The position numbers and the translations under genes are program-made. The notes below the pieces were generated by a model. That model was given only the letters and a program-made list of their open reading frames with translations. It ran no database searches and had not been told where the DNA came from. From Parvularia atlantis (Eukaryota > Opisthokonta > Rotosphaerida), in NCBI GenBank assembly GCA_943704415.1, contig CALSCO010001853.1:1-19200 (forward strand): DNA of 19,200 nucleotides, in the 5' to 3' direction. Of this stretch, positions 1 through 8,213 are shown one piece after another (position 1 is the first letter of the stretch; every line of letters starts with the position of its first letter).

Positions 1-57
1 GAGGCTGCCTCAGGCCCGGAGAAAGATGCCACCAAGGACGACTCGGCTCCACAGTGA
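1..57 (+). CDS. Possible C-terminal tail of an upstream gene (partial)
   Basis: Frame 1 reads 18 charged, hydrophilic residues (ending DDSAPQ) from the left edge to a TGA at 55-57. The composition (Glu, Asp, Lys, Ser, Pro) suits a disordered C-terminus, and a stop here would leave about 100 bp before the next start codon, typical of the spacing in this window. The fragment is too short to assign to a family, and an open frame of this length can occur by chance in such GC-rich DNA. Confidence 0.3.
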   Translation, partial: EAASGPEKDATKDDSAPQ

Positions 58-160
58 CACAAGGAGTTCAGTTTAGGTTTAAAAAGGCACTTTTGCAAGA
101 GGCGTTTGACCTCTTTCTTGAGCAAGGCACTTTCGCCGCATCCGCACCCACGTGCATGTC
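58..160 (+). promoter_or_regulatory. Upstream region of the TADA1-like gene
   Basis: This stretch is clearly more AT-rich than the coding DNA around it and holds a T/A-rich segment (about 69-95). The 13-base element AAGGCACTTTYGC occurs twice in direct orientation, at 84-96 and 124-136, 40 bp apart. A CACGTG E-box-like palindrome lies at 149-154, just before the start. An out-of-frame ATG at 156 precedes the chosen ATG at 161 by five bases. The promoter role is inferred from position only. Confidence 0.45.
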
Positions 161-1354
161 ATGGCCGCAGACGGGATGCGCGAGCGCGTCGACGTCGCCG
201 CGGCCAAGGCGAGCCTCGCGTCGTACCTGGGCGCCAACGCGGCGGTGCGCGCAGGCCGTGCGTCCTGCGCGTGCGCCAATCCACCACCGGGCCATCGCGC
301 GCAGGAGTACTGGACGTGCCTGCGCGGGTTCCTCGTCGGGCGCGTGTCCAAAATCGACCTCGAGCTGGCCGCGCGCGAGTACCTCGGCGACGCGTCGGGC
401 ATGGGCTTGGGCCTGCACAACGCCTTCCTGCGCGCGCTGCTTGTCAACGCCTCGCGCGATGCCCCGCCGCCGCCCGAGCGCCTTGTCGGCTTCGCCGCGA
501 CTGACGGCGGCGCCGGCGCGCGCGTCCGCGAGCGGCGCCAGCGCGTGCGCATCACCGACGAGATCCTCCGCCGCATGCACAAGACGCGCGAGGTCATGAC
601 CATCGCCAAGGTCGACCGCCAGAACATCAAGACGCTGCGGCGCAAGGTGCGGCGCGTGGCTGCGCGCGGCACTGCATCCCTCACAAGAGCGCACACAGGG
701 CAGCAAGGCCAACGCGGGCGTGCCGCCGCTGCCCGCGCCCACGCCGTCCGTACTGTTCAACGCCGCCCTCGCCACGCCGCGCTTCCGTGCGGCGCTGCTG
801 GGCGCGCGTGCAAGTGTCGCCCGTCTCACGCGCTGCCCGCAGCCGACGCCGACCACAGCGGCGAGCTGCGCGAGCTGCCGGGCTACGCCGAGCTGCGGCT
901 GCGGCTGCACCAGCGCGTGCTTGAGAGCGGGCTCATGACGTTCAACGAGGCCGTCGTGCCGCTGGTCATGTTTGCGCTTGAGGTGCGCCGTCGCACGCTT
1001 GCCATCGCGCCTGTCACGGACCGAACGCGTGCACGCCGCGCAGACGTACATCAAGAACATCCTGCACAACTACCTCCGGCGCGTGCGGCCGCTGCAGGGC
1101 GTGAGCAGCGTGCGCCTTGGCACGCTTGACAGCGGTGCGGCCTGGCTGCTTGTGCTGCATGCCTGACGGCGCGCTCAGGCCGCCTGCGCCTGACCGCGGC
1201 CGAGGCGACCGAGGAGCGCGCGGTGAAGCACGTCGTGCGCCTGGAGGACCTGTTGCTGTCGCTGCAGATGCGCCCGCACGTCCTGGGAGAGCACAAGCTG
1301 CAGCTGGAGAAGATCGCGCAGACGCTGGACGGCACTGCGCCGCCGCTGCTCTAG
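161..1354 (+). CDS. TADA1: SAGA complex subunit, TADA1/Hfi1-like
   Basis: Predicted nuclear subunit of the SAGA histone acetyltransferase coactivator, in the core module that carries a histone-fold protein. Exons: 161-244, 305-646, 699-786 (or to 807), 843-982, 1044-1134, 1179-1354, giving about 306 residues. The N-terminus follows the SAGA-Tad1 family layout: a short helix, then EYWTCLRGFLVGRVSK, an acidic-basic stretch and LGLHNAFLRALL, matching the 'YW..L..F..GKLSK..F / LHN.FLLAIL' pattern of TADA1 and Hfi1. The C-terminal half has LRELPGYAELRLRL, LMTFNEAVVPLVMFALE and TYIKNILHNYL, corresponding to the histone-fold region of TADA1. The in-frame ATG at 161 is used because the frame upstream has only a GTG at 152. 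Intron 3 is ambiguous (56 or 35 nt); both options keep frame. The stop lies 40 bp from the convergent MCM8 stop. Confidence 0.83.
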
Positions 1355-1394
1355 CCTGTACATCGCCGGCGTCTGTTGTACAACCCGCGCCCGC

Positions 1395-4300
1395 TCACGG
1401 CACGGACGACGTGCTCAGCTTGTACAAGCGGTTGCCGCGCTTGAGCAGGAAGCCCTGCTGGTTGAGCATCTCCACAAACTCGTCAAAGCTGGGCACGCGG
1501 ATGTGCAGGCCTGCGCACTGCCAATCAGCGCCCCGTCGCGCCACGCGGCACCGAGCGTGCACCGGTCGCGATCTGCTGCAGCTGCTGGTGCGTGAACAGG
1601 CTGTTGGCGTGCGCCTCCGACAGCCGCTGCAGCTCGGCGACCATCCTGCGCCGACGGCGTGAGCACGCGCTGCCGCCGACGGCGTGAGCGCGCACTTCTT
1701 GGCCTGCGCCATCTTGCTCATGCCTGTCTGCGGCGTGGCCAGGAGGACGAGGTCGACGCTGCCGCCGAATGCGTCCTCGTCGGCGCCCTCGGTCTGGAAC
1801 AGGCTCTGCTTCCTGCGCGGCGACGGGCGTGTGGTCAGCTCTGCTCTGCCCTTGCCGCGGCCGCCGCGAGCTGCACATGATCTCGACCACGTCGCGCGCG
1901 TCGGCCTCGGTCACGGTCTCGCGCAACTCGACGCGCGCGCGTGCCTCGGCCAGCCGCACGGCCGACTCAAGCTGCCGCGTGGTAACGGGCGTGTTGTCGG
2001 TCGAGCGGTGCTTCTTGCGCAGGTCGATGTAGAACTGCTGCAGGACGTCGGCCGCGCGCGGGCTGATGCTGTCGGTCGCGGGCGTGAGACCACAGACCAG
2101 AACGCGCCTTGACGCTCCAGGGAAACGCACACGGGCTGGACGTATTTGCGCGCGTAGGCGACGTACTTGCGCAGCAGGTTGGCCGGGATCACGTCCAGGG
2201 CCTCGTCGCGCCGCACCTTGAGCCGCTCCTCCAGCGGCGGCGTGTTCTCGCCCTCGGGCGGAGCCTCGAGCCCCGTCGCGCGGAAGAGCTCGGTCGGGAC
2301 CTTGCGGTTCGCGTGCATCTGCGCGGCCCCCCCGGCGTGTCACAATAGCGCCACGGCCTCGGCAGCTACCCCGCGCCGCACCGCCATCACGTGCTCGGAC
2401 AGGAACTGGTCCATGCGCTGGTTGGGCTTGTCCATGAGGATGAAGATCAGGTCGAAGCGCGAGAGCAGCGCGCTGCCCATCTTGAGATTCTCCGACACGG
2501 TCTTGGAGTTGCTAGAGGCCGTCATGAGCAGGCGCGCACACCCGTGCACGGGCCGCGCACTTGTAGTGTCCGCCGCACGGGTTGGCCGCGGCGATGACGG
2601 ACGTGCGCGTGGGCAGGGTGCAGCACACGCCGGCCTTGGCGATGCTGATGCTCTGCTGCTCCATCGCTGCGGCGCGGGTCAGGCACAGGCACAGGCACGG
2701 CGCAGTGCGAGCACGCACCCTCGAGCAGCGCGTCGTGCTCGGCGCCCATCTTGTCAAACTCGTCGATGCAGCACACGCCCTGGTCCGCGAGCACGAGCGC
2801 GCCTGCATGCGGCTCAGGCCGCGCACTCCACGCGCCACGCACTCGCGCCCGCACCGGCCTCGAGCGCCTGGTCGCCCGTGTCCTTGTCGCGGTGCAGCAT
2901 CACGGTCAGGCCCGCGGTCGTTGTGCTGTTGCCGCAGACGTAGACGCCGCGCGGGGCGATCGCGGCGACGGACGTGAGCATCTGGCTCTTGCCCATGCCC
3001 GGGTCGCCTATCCGCGCGCGCTGCGCTGAGCCGCCACTGGCACTGCCGCACGCGCACGCGCGCACCGACGACGAGGCAGTGCGGGTCGCCGCGCACGGCC
3101 ACGCGGTTACGGTCGTCCGAGTAGCGCCGTCGGCCGCCAAAGAGCGTCAGCACGAGCCCCGCTGCGCGCGCACACAAGCGCGTGAGCCGGCGATCCCTAT
3201 CACCCAAGGCGCGCGCACCCTTGACGATCTCGTGCCCGAAGATGCCTGGCGAGATCGAGTGCACGAGCAGCCGAAACAGGTCCGGCTGCTTTTGGATGTC
3301 CTGCGGCGCGGTCGCGGTCACGCAGCGGCGATGCGCACAGCGCGCGCACGTCGATCAGATAGAGCTCCTTGGTCGAGTACTGCACCATGTCGAGGTTGGC
3401 GGGCACGGTCGCGTTCTCGGTCGCCTTGGTGTTGGTAAGCGAGTTGGCCTCGATGTAGATCATGTACATCGTGCGTCGCTCCTTGTTGCGCCCTGGCCGT
3501 GCATGTCAGCAACGAGAGCGCGCGACAGGCGCGCGCACCGCCGTCCTCGGTCGTCGCGACCTTGACGATGCCGGCGATCGTGACAACGTCGCCGGGCACG
3601 CACGTATCCACTGCCGCGGCGCCGCGGTCTCAGCCGCCACGCACCGCCGGGAGTGCGGTGCTTGCGCGCACCGAGCGCGTTGCTCAGCTCGACCTCGATC
3701 GTGCGCGGGATGCGCCCGCTGTCCTTGGTGTCGTCGTCAGTCAGCTCCTGCAGGCGGATCTTCTGCCAGTCGATGCTGCGCGTGGCCGGCGAGGCGCGCT
3801 GCAGCTCGAAGGTGCGGCTGCGGCAGTTCTGGCCGCGGCAGGCCGACGGCGTGGCGTACTTGCCGTCGACGAAGGGCACAACCTGCGTCGCGCCGCAGTG
3901 CACGCAGACAAAGTCGCCCGCGACGACGAGCGGCCGCACGTTGCCCGCGCGCACGACCGTGCCGCGGATGGCGATGAACTTGCCTGGGCGCGCAGCAGTC
4001 GTCAGTTAAGCGCGCGCATCGCATCGCCGGCAGCAGCGCAACCGATCAGGTTGGCCTTGAGCTCGCGCAGTGCCATTAGCGGCTCAAAGTTGCTGAGCGC
4101 GACACGCCACGGCCCGCGCAGCGGCACCGGCGTGGCCGCAGTCGGCGCCGTGGCCGCGCTGGGCGGCGGGGCGGCGAGGATGGCCTCGTGGACGGCAAGC
4201 TCATGCGCGCGCACATCGTCGGCCGAGACGGCAGCAGCGGACACGCGCACGCACGCTCAGCGCGGCGAGCACGGGCCCCGGGTCGTCGTGGATGATCTCG

Positions 4301-4578
4301 GCCAGCTCGCGCACGCCACAGTGCTCGAGCAGCTCGGCAAAGTCGACGGGCACGTCGCCGTCGGCCTGTACGCGCGCGTGGTAGCGCCACCTCGCGCGCG
4401 CAGTAGCCATCGCCCGCACCTTGTACATGAGCACATCGGCGTACGAGCCGAAGAAGCGCACGAAGCGCGGCACAAGCGCGGCCGCGGGCGTGTCCGGCTC
4501 GTACGGCGTGTCCGGGAAGTAGACGGCCCAGGCCGCGTACGGGCAGACGGCGGCGCGCGCCCCGCGCCCCGGGGCCAT
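1395..4578 (-). CDS. MCM8: DNA helicase MCM8
   Basis: Predicted AAA+ helicase that with MCM9 acts in homologous recombination, crosslink repair and replication-fork protection in the nucleus. Exons (5' to 3'): 4420-4578, 4255-4365, 4043-4199, 3672-3983, 3539-3610, 3350-3492, 3219-3300, 3066-3161, 2855-3007, 2719-2802, 2561-2666, 2370-2511, 2131-2318, 1877-2068, 1696-1812, 1563-1645, 1395-1510; about 770 residues, near the family length. Visible: Zn-ribbon CVHC (about 169-172) with ACRGQNC (191-196), OB-fold text [14 protein letters not shown], Walker [10 protein letters not shown] (about 378), Walker B CIDEFDKM, sensor text [10 protein letters not shown], arginine finger SRFDLIF and a C-terminal winged helix ending [14 protein letters not shown]8 rather than MCM2-7 is indicated by [41 protein letters not shown] and the C-terminal [18 protein letters not shown]. 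All 16 intron phases agree. The start is the ATG before PYAAWAVYF; a further upstream exon cannot be excluded. Confidence 0.95.
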
Positions 4579-4868
4579 GCTGGCGGCGGTGCAATTGCAG
4601 TGCGACTTTGCTCATGGCAAGCGCCGTCCGCGGCACGACCAGCGGTGTCATCGGGATCAGCGGCGCAGCGACCTCGGGCACGGCCTCGGCCTCGGCGCAG
4701 AGCAAGGCGCACACGTTCGGCAGCACCGGCATCGCGCACACGGCCGTGCACCGGGTGGTGCGTGCGCCCCTCCGTCGCTTGCCCGCGTGGCTGGCTTCGC
4801 GAGCCCGTCGTGCGCTGACGCGGCGCGTGCGCGGCGCGTGCGCGGCGCAGACGGCGGCGAGCGCGGTG
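4579..4868. promoter_or_regulatory. Divergent intergenic region between MCM8 and GOSR1
   Basis: These 290 bp separate two outward-facing start codons and should hold both promoters and 5' UTRs. Both strands are open over much of it: plus from 4608, minus upstream of the MCM8 ATG. Neither translation resembles a family, and a splice join would be needed to link either to its neighbour. A CAATTG palindrome sits next to the MCM8 start (about 4592-4597). I see no TATA box. Confidence 0.5.
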
Positions 4869-5811
4869 ATGAGTCTCGGTGCGATGAGGTGCGGGCGACG
4901 CCGGGCGCGCGGGGGAGGCGGCGCGGCGCGGACGCTCACCGCGTGCCCACAGCGCCACGTCGACAGGCGCGGGCGCGGGCTCGACGGCGGCCGCGGCCGC
5001 GCTGTCCAACGCGAACGCGACGTGGGAGGCGCTGCGCAAGCAGGCGCAGCAGCTCGAGGGCGAGATCGACGCGCGCCTGGTGTCGTTCGGCAAGCTGGGC
5101 TCGTCGTCGTTCGCGGCCGCGCGCGGCGCAGCGGGGACGGCCGGGAGCTCGGAGCGCGTGTCCGAGACGACCGCGCTGCAAATAGAAGACCTGCTGCGCA
5201 AGGTGCGGCCCGGCGTCCGCCGCGTGCGCTTGGTGCTGAAGCGTGCGCGCAGCTGTCGGACCTGGTCGAGTCGATGAGCCGCACGCTCGAGGAGATGGGC
5301 CCGCTGGCCTCGTCGGCGATGATGCACACGCTGCAGCGGCACCGCGACATCCTGTTCGACTACAGCAAGGAGTTCAAGAAGACACGGGCCAACATCACGG
5401 CCGCGCGCGAGCACGCCGAGCTGCTGCAGTCGGTGCAGGAGGACATCAGCGTGTACAAGGCCTCGACGCGGACTGAGGCGCTGCTGGGCGAGCGCGAGAG
5501 CATCGACCGGTCACACAGGATGGCCGATGAGATCCTCGACACGGCGTTTGCGGCGCAGGACCACCTGCACCGGCAGCGCACGATCACGCAGGGCTCTTCG
5601 GCACGCATCGTGCAGGTGCTCGGTGCGTGTCGCCTGGCCGCGCTGTGTTGCGTGTGGCCATGCTCAGGCCATGCGGCCGCGCGCAGGCAAGCTCCCCGTC
5701 GTCGGCTCGCTCATCCAAAAGATTGCGGCGCGCAAGAAGCGCGACAACCTCATCCTCGGCGGCGTCGTGGCCGCGTGCATCATCTTCCTGCTGCTGTGGG
5801 TGTTCTTCTAG
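4869..5811 (+). CDS. GOSR1: Golgi SNARE GOSR1 / Gos28
   Basis: Predicted Qb-SNARE of the cis/medial Golgi that helps fuse ER-to-Golgi and intra-Golgi vesicles. Exons: 4869-4888, 4953-5202, 5253-5622, 5687-5811, giving 254 residues, close to the usual 250. Visible: N-terminal helix TWEALRKQAQQLEGEIDARL (family form W..LRKQAR.LE.ELD.KL..), then LVSFGKL, the diagnostic MHTLQRHRDIL, DYSKEFKKTRANI, a SNARE heptad region from about 155 to 225 and GSLIQKIAARKKRDNLILGG leading into a C-terminal membrane anchor ending LLLWVFF. No signal peptide, as expected for a tail-anchored protein. The start is the ATG at 4869: its 20-nt first exon splices with the correct phase, and the downstream frame has stops at 4867 and 4885 that an unspliced start could not cross. 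The stop is 68 bp from the convergent GT17 gene. Confidence 0.95.
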
Positions 5812-5879
5812 TCGGCCCGTGTCACGGCGAGCCATGCGTCTGACAAGTACAAAGCAGTGAGCGCGGGGCTGGCGGCCAA

Positions 5880-7013
5880 TCACCCGGGCTCGAGCGCGCG
5901 CTCGCACCGCCCGGGCAGCAGGTGTGCGAAGCGGTCCTCGTGCATGTTGTCCAGCAGGTGCGCCGGCAGGCCCGCGACCGACGTCTGGCGCACGAAGCGG
6001 CCGTCGAGCGAGGCGAGCAGCTGCGGCAGCGTGATCGCCTCCGGGTAGCGCCCAAACAGGTCCTCGCCCGCGCAGACCGCGCGCCGGATGTGCGCCGGGT
6101 CGCGAAAGCGTACGCTGTTGTGCTCCGTGTGCGAGTAGGCCGCCATCTTGTGCTGGAATTCGCCCACGGTGCGGAAGCACCACGAGCAGTGCCACCCGCC
6201 GTCGAGCACGCGCACGCGTCCGCCGCCGTGGTGCAGCTGGAACGAGTGCGGCGTGTACTCGAACGCCGTCAGGCTCAGCCACGGCCGACCGGGCACGAGC
6301 CACTCGAACGAGTAGTAGAAGAAGCGCACCTGCAGCGCCACAGGGAACTTGAGCCCCGCCGGCAGCGCGCACGACGCGAGCATGTCGACCGCGGTCGCGC
6401 GCGGGATCTCGTCCGCGTCGCTCAGCAGTACCAGGTCGCCCTCGGCCGGCGCCTGCTGCGCCAGCGCCTGCTCGAGCTGCTTGCGGTGGAACGCCTCGAC
6501 GGCCCAGGGCGAGCCCGACACGGCCGCGCCGCGGATGGCCTGGACGACAATGCGGCCACTGAACGCGCGCAGCCACGCGTGCTCGCCCGCCGCGTCCGTG
6601 TCCGCGGCTGCCGCCTCCAGCGCCGCGTGCAGCCGCAGCGGCTTGGGCTCGCCTGTGAACGTGCGGTCGCCCTCAACGACGATGTGCCGGTGCACAACGT
6701 CGCGCAGCTCGTGCAGGCGCAGCTCGAGCAGGGCAAATTCGTTGTCAAACACGAGCAGGTCGTACACATCGCGGCGCTGCGGGCGCGCCTCCGAGCCGTA
6801 AACGGCGCACGCGCGTGCGGTCGCGGCGTCGTCGCGCCCGGACCGCGGCGGGAAGCCGAGGTGGGGCAGGGCGGGGCCGACGGGGCGGTCACGCGTGAGG
6901 AACGGTTGGGTGAAGTGCAGCAGCCCCTGGTAGTGCGTCGTGTAGACGTACGCCCCGCCCAGCAGCAGCGCCGCCGCGGCCGCGAACACGACCAGCGCCC
7001 GCGTGCGCCGCAT
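5880..7013 (-). CDS. GT17-family N-acetylglucosaminyltransferase (MGAT3-like), type II membrane protein
   Basis: Predicted Golgi enzyme related to beta-1,4-mannosyl-glycoprotein N-acetylglucosaminyltransferase, which adds the bisecting GlcNAc to N-glycans in animals; the exact acceptor here is unknown. One uninterrupted frame of 377 residues. Residues 7-25 are a hydrophobic signal-anchor after a short basic tail (MRRTR), fitting type II Golgi topology. Family motifs: DVYDLLVFDNEFALLELRLHEL (about 82-103, compared with FDLLDVRFHEL), FTGEPKPL (119-126), the DADEIP motif at 199-204 and GGWHCSWCF (272-280). The ATG at 7013 is chosen because the frame upstream of it has only a GTG. This is the only complete gene in the window without an intron. 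Related enzymes occur in animals, plants, fungi and bacteria, so the family call is firm and the substrate is not. Confidence 0.93.
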   Translation of the reverse strand: MRRTRALVVFAAAAALLLGGAYVYTTHYQGLLHFTQPFLTRDRPVGPALPHLGFPPRSGRDDAATARACAVYGSEARPQRRDVYDLLVFDNEFALLELRLHELRDVVHRHIVVEGDRTFTGEPKPLRLHAALEAAAADTDAAGEHAWLRAFSGRIVVQAIRGAAVSGSPWAVEAFHRKQLEQALAQQAPAEGDLVLLSDADEIPRATAVDMLASCALPAGLKFPVALQVRFFYYSFEWLVPGRPWLSLTAFEYTPHSFQLHHGGGRVRVLDGGWHCSWCFRTVGEFQHKMAAYSHTEHNSVRFRDPAHIRRAVCAGEDLFGRYPEAITLPQLLASLDGRFVRQTSVAGLPAHLLDNMHEDRFAHLLPGRCERALEPG

Positions 7014-7055
7014 GTTTTCGTGTTTGTCTGTCACGAAAGCGCGGCCATATTAGCA
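7014..7055. promoter_or_regulatory. 42-bp divergent start-to-start region
   Basis: Only 42 bp lie between the ATG of the GT17 gene (minus) and the ATG of the START-domain gene (plus). The stretch is AT-richer than its surroundings (TTTTCGTGTTTG and GCCATATTAG) and must hold both translation leaders or be overlapped by them. A shared core promoter or transcripts that start inside the opposite gene are inferences. No TATA box or CCAAT box is evident. Confidence 0.55.
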
Positions 7056-7990
7056 ATGGTGAACGACGCCGCACAGCTCCGCGCCCGCCTGACCGAGGGC
7101 GCCGCGCGCCTGCGCCGCGAGGTGGCCGAGCCGGTGTGGCAGCCGCTGCTGAGCCAGGTGCGTGCGCACGCTGCCGGCACGCTGCCGGCGCCTGTCTGTT
7201 TTGGCTGGCTGGAGGGCGGGCGGGCGCGGGCGGGTCGACGCGCGTGCCGCGCGGTGGTCTGACGCACGCGCCGCCACGCGGGTGCGTCCCCGCGCGGGCA
7301 GGACGGCATCACCGTCACGTACCGCACCGCCACGCCCGAGCGCTACATGGCCTCGGTTGAGTTGAGCGCGCGCGGTGCGCGGGCACTGCGACGCCGTGCG
7401 CGCCGCGTGCTCACGCCGCCGCCGGCGCCGCAGCCGCCGACGTGCTCAAGGCCGTCTACGACTTTAGCGAACGGCTCAAGTGGGACAAGGCGCTCTCGAG
7501 CGCGTCCAAGGTGCTGGAGCCGCTCGAGGCGGACCTGGACGTGGTGTACCAGGTGCACGGCTGCGGCGGCGCAGGACGGCGCGCTAACGGCGGCGGCGGC
7601 GCTCAGTTTGTCGAGGGCCGTCTGAGCGTGGCCGCGCGCGACTTTGTCAACGGTCGGCTCAAGATCGAGGCGGCCGACATGACCGTCGTCGTGCACAACG
7701 CGGTCGAGAACGTCCTGCCCGTGCGCTCGCCGGCCGTGCGCGGCAAGCACTTTGACGTGGGCTACGTCATTGTGCCGGTGCGCGCGCGCACGTGCGGCCT
7801 GGTCCCGCGGCTGGGCGCTTGACAGCGTGTGCGCGCGTGTGCGCAGCTGGGCGAGGCAAAGTGCAAGCTGTTTTGGTTTGTGCAGACCGAGTTTGGGGGC
7901 TGGATCATCGTCAACGTGCGCTCGATCGTCGGCCAGAACATCTTTGAGATCATCAACAACCTGCGCGCCTACCTCGCGCGGGGCGCCTGA
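7056..7990 (+). CDS. START-domain lipid-binding protein
   Basis: Predicted small soluble protein made almost entirely of a START (StAR-related lipid transfer) domain, a hydrophobic pocket that binds and moves sterols, phospholipids or ceramide between membranes. Exons: 7056-7157, 7302-7374, 7434-7552, 7607-7777, 7847-7990; 202 residues. Evidence: YDFSERLKWDKAL (the W-D pair before the pocket), LEADLDVVYQ, SVAARDFVNGRL (the START 'RDFV' strand), VRGKHFDVGYVIVP, then CKLFWFVQTEFGGWIIVN and a final amphipathic helix IVGQNIFEIINNLRAYL, in the order seen in START proteins. No signal peptide, membrane segment or extra domain, so it resembles the single-domain type. The ligand cannot be read from sequence. 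Intron 1 (144 nt) is longer than the local norm and might hide a small exon. Confidence 0.83.
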
Positions 7991-8213
7991 GGCTGCCCAC
8001 GCGCCACCCCCGAAAAGTCGCACAACCACGCACCCCCCCCCCTGAAAAGCACGCAGGCGCAACCTGCTTTCCGTCTGTCTCTTCTTTCTCTCTTTCTCTC
8101 TCTCTCTCTCACCCATGTGGCGAGGCTACAAACACAAGCAGTTGAGCACACAAACTTGATGCTGAGCAGCTCCTGGCGCAGCGGGAGCTGCCCGCTGGTC
8201 TTTACGAGCACGC
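7991..8213. other. Convergent 3' intergenic region with C-run and CT tract
   Basis: This 223-bp gap between two facing stop codons is the longest convergent spacer in the window. It contains two CACCCCC-run plus GAAAAG segments (about 8006-8017 and 8031-8049), the second with a run of ten C, and a pure pyrimidine tract rich in CT at 8078-8110. I see no gene. Presumably it carries both 3' UTRs and the cleavage/polyadenylation sites. Confidence 0.6.
8078..8110. repeat. CT-rich microsatellite
   Basis: A 33-base uninterrupted pyrimidine run ends in about eight CT dinucleotides. It lies between the 3' ends of the START-domain and PP4 genes. Such polypurine-polypyrimidine tracts are prone to slippage and can form triplex DNA; no function is shown here. 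Confidence 0.8.

Noticed and set aside
68-1069. 333-codon minus-strand open frame opposite the TADA1-like gene
   Set aside because: It is rich in Arg, Ala and His with no family resemblance, and the plus strand encodes a clear SAGA-Tad1 protein over the same bases. It reflects GC bias at third positions.
4257-5414. Long minus-strand frames (385 and 424 codons) across the MCM8 5' end and GOSR1
   Set aside because: They cross three introns and two genes on opposite strands, and the composition is low-complexity Arg/Ala/Pro. Both overlapped genes have strong homology.
5922-7262. 446-codon plus-strand frame antisense to the GT17 gene
   Set aside because: The minus frame carries all GT17 motifs. 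The plus product is dominated by Arg, Ala, Val and Gln as expected from the complement of GC3-rich codons, and it overlaps the start of the START-domain gene.
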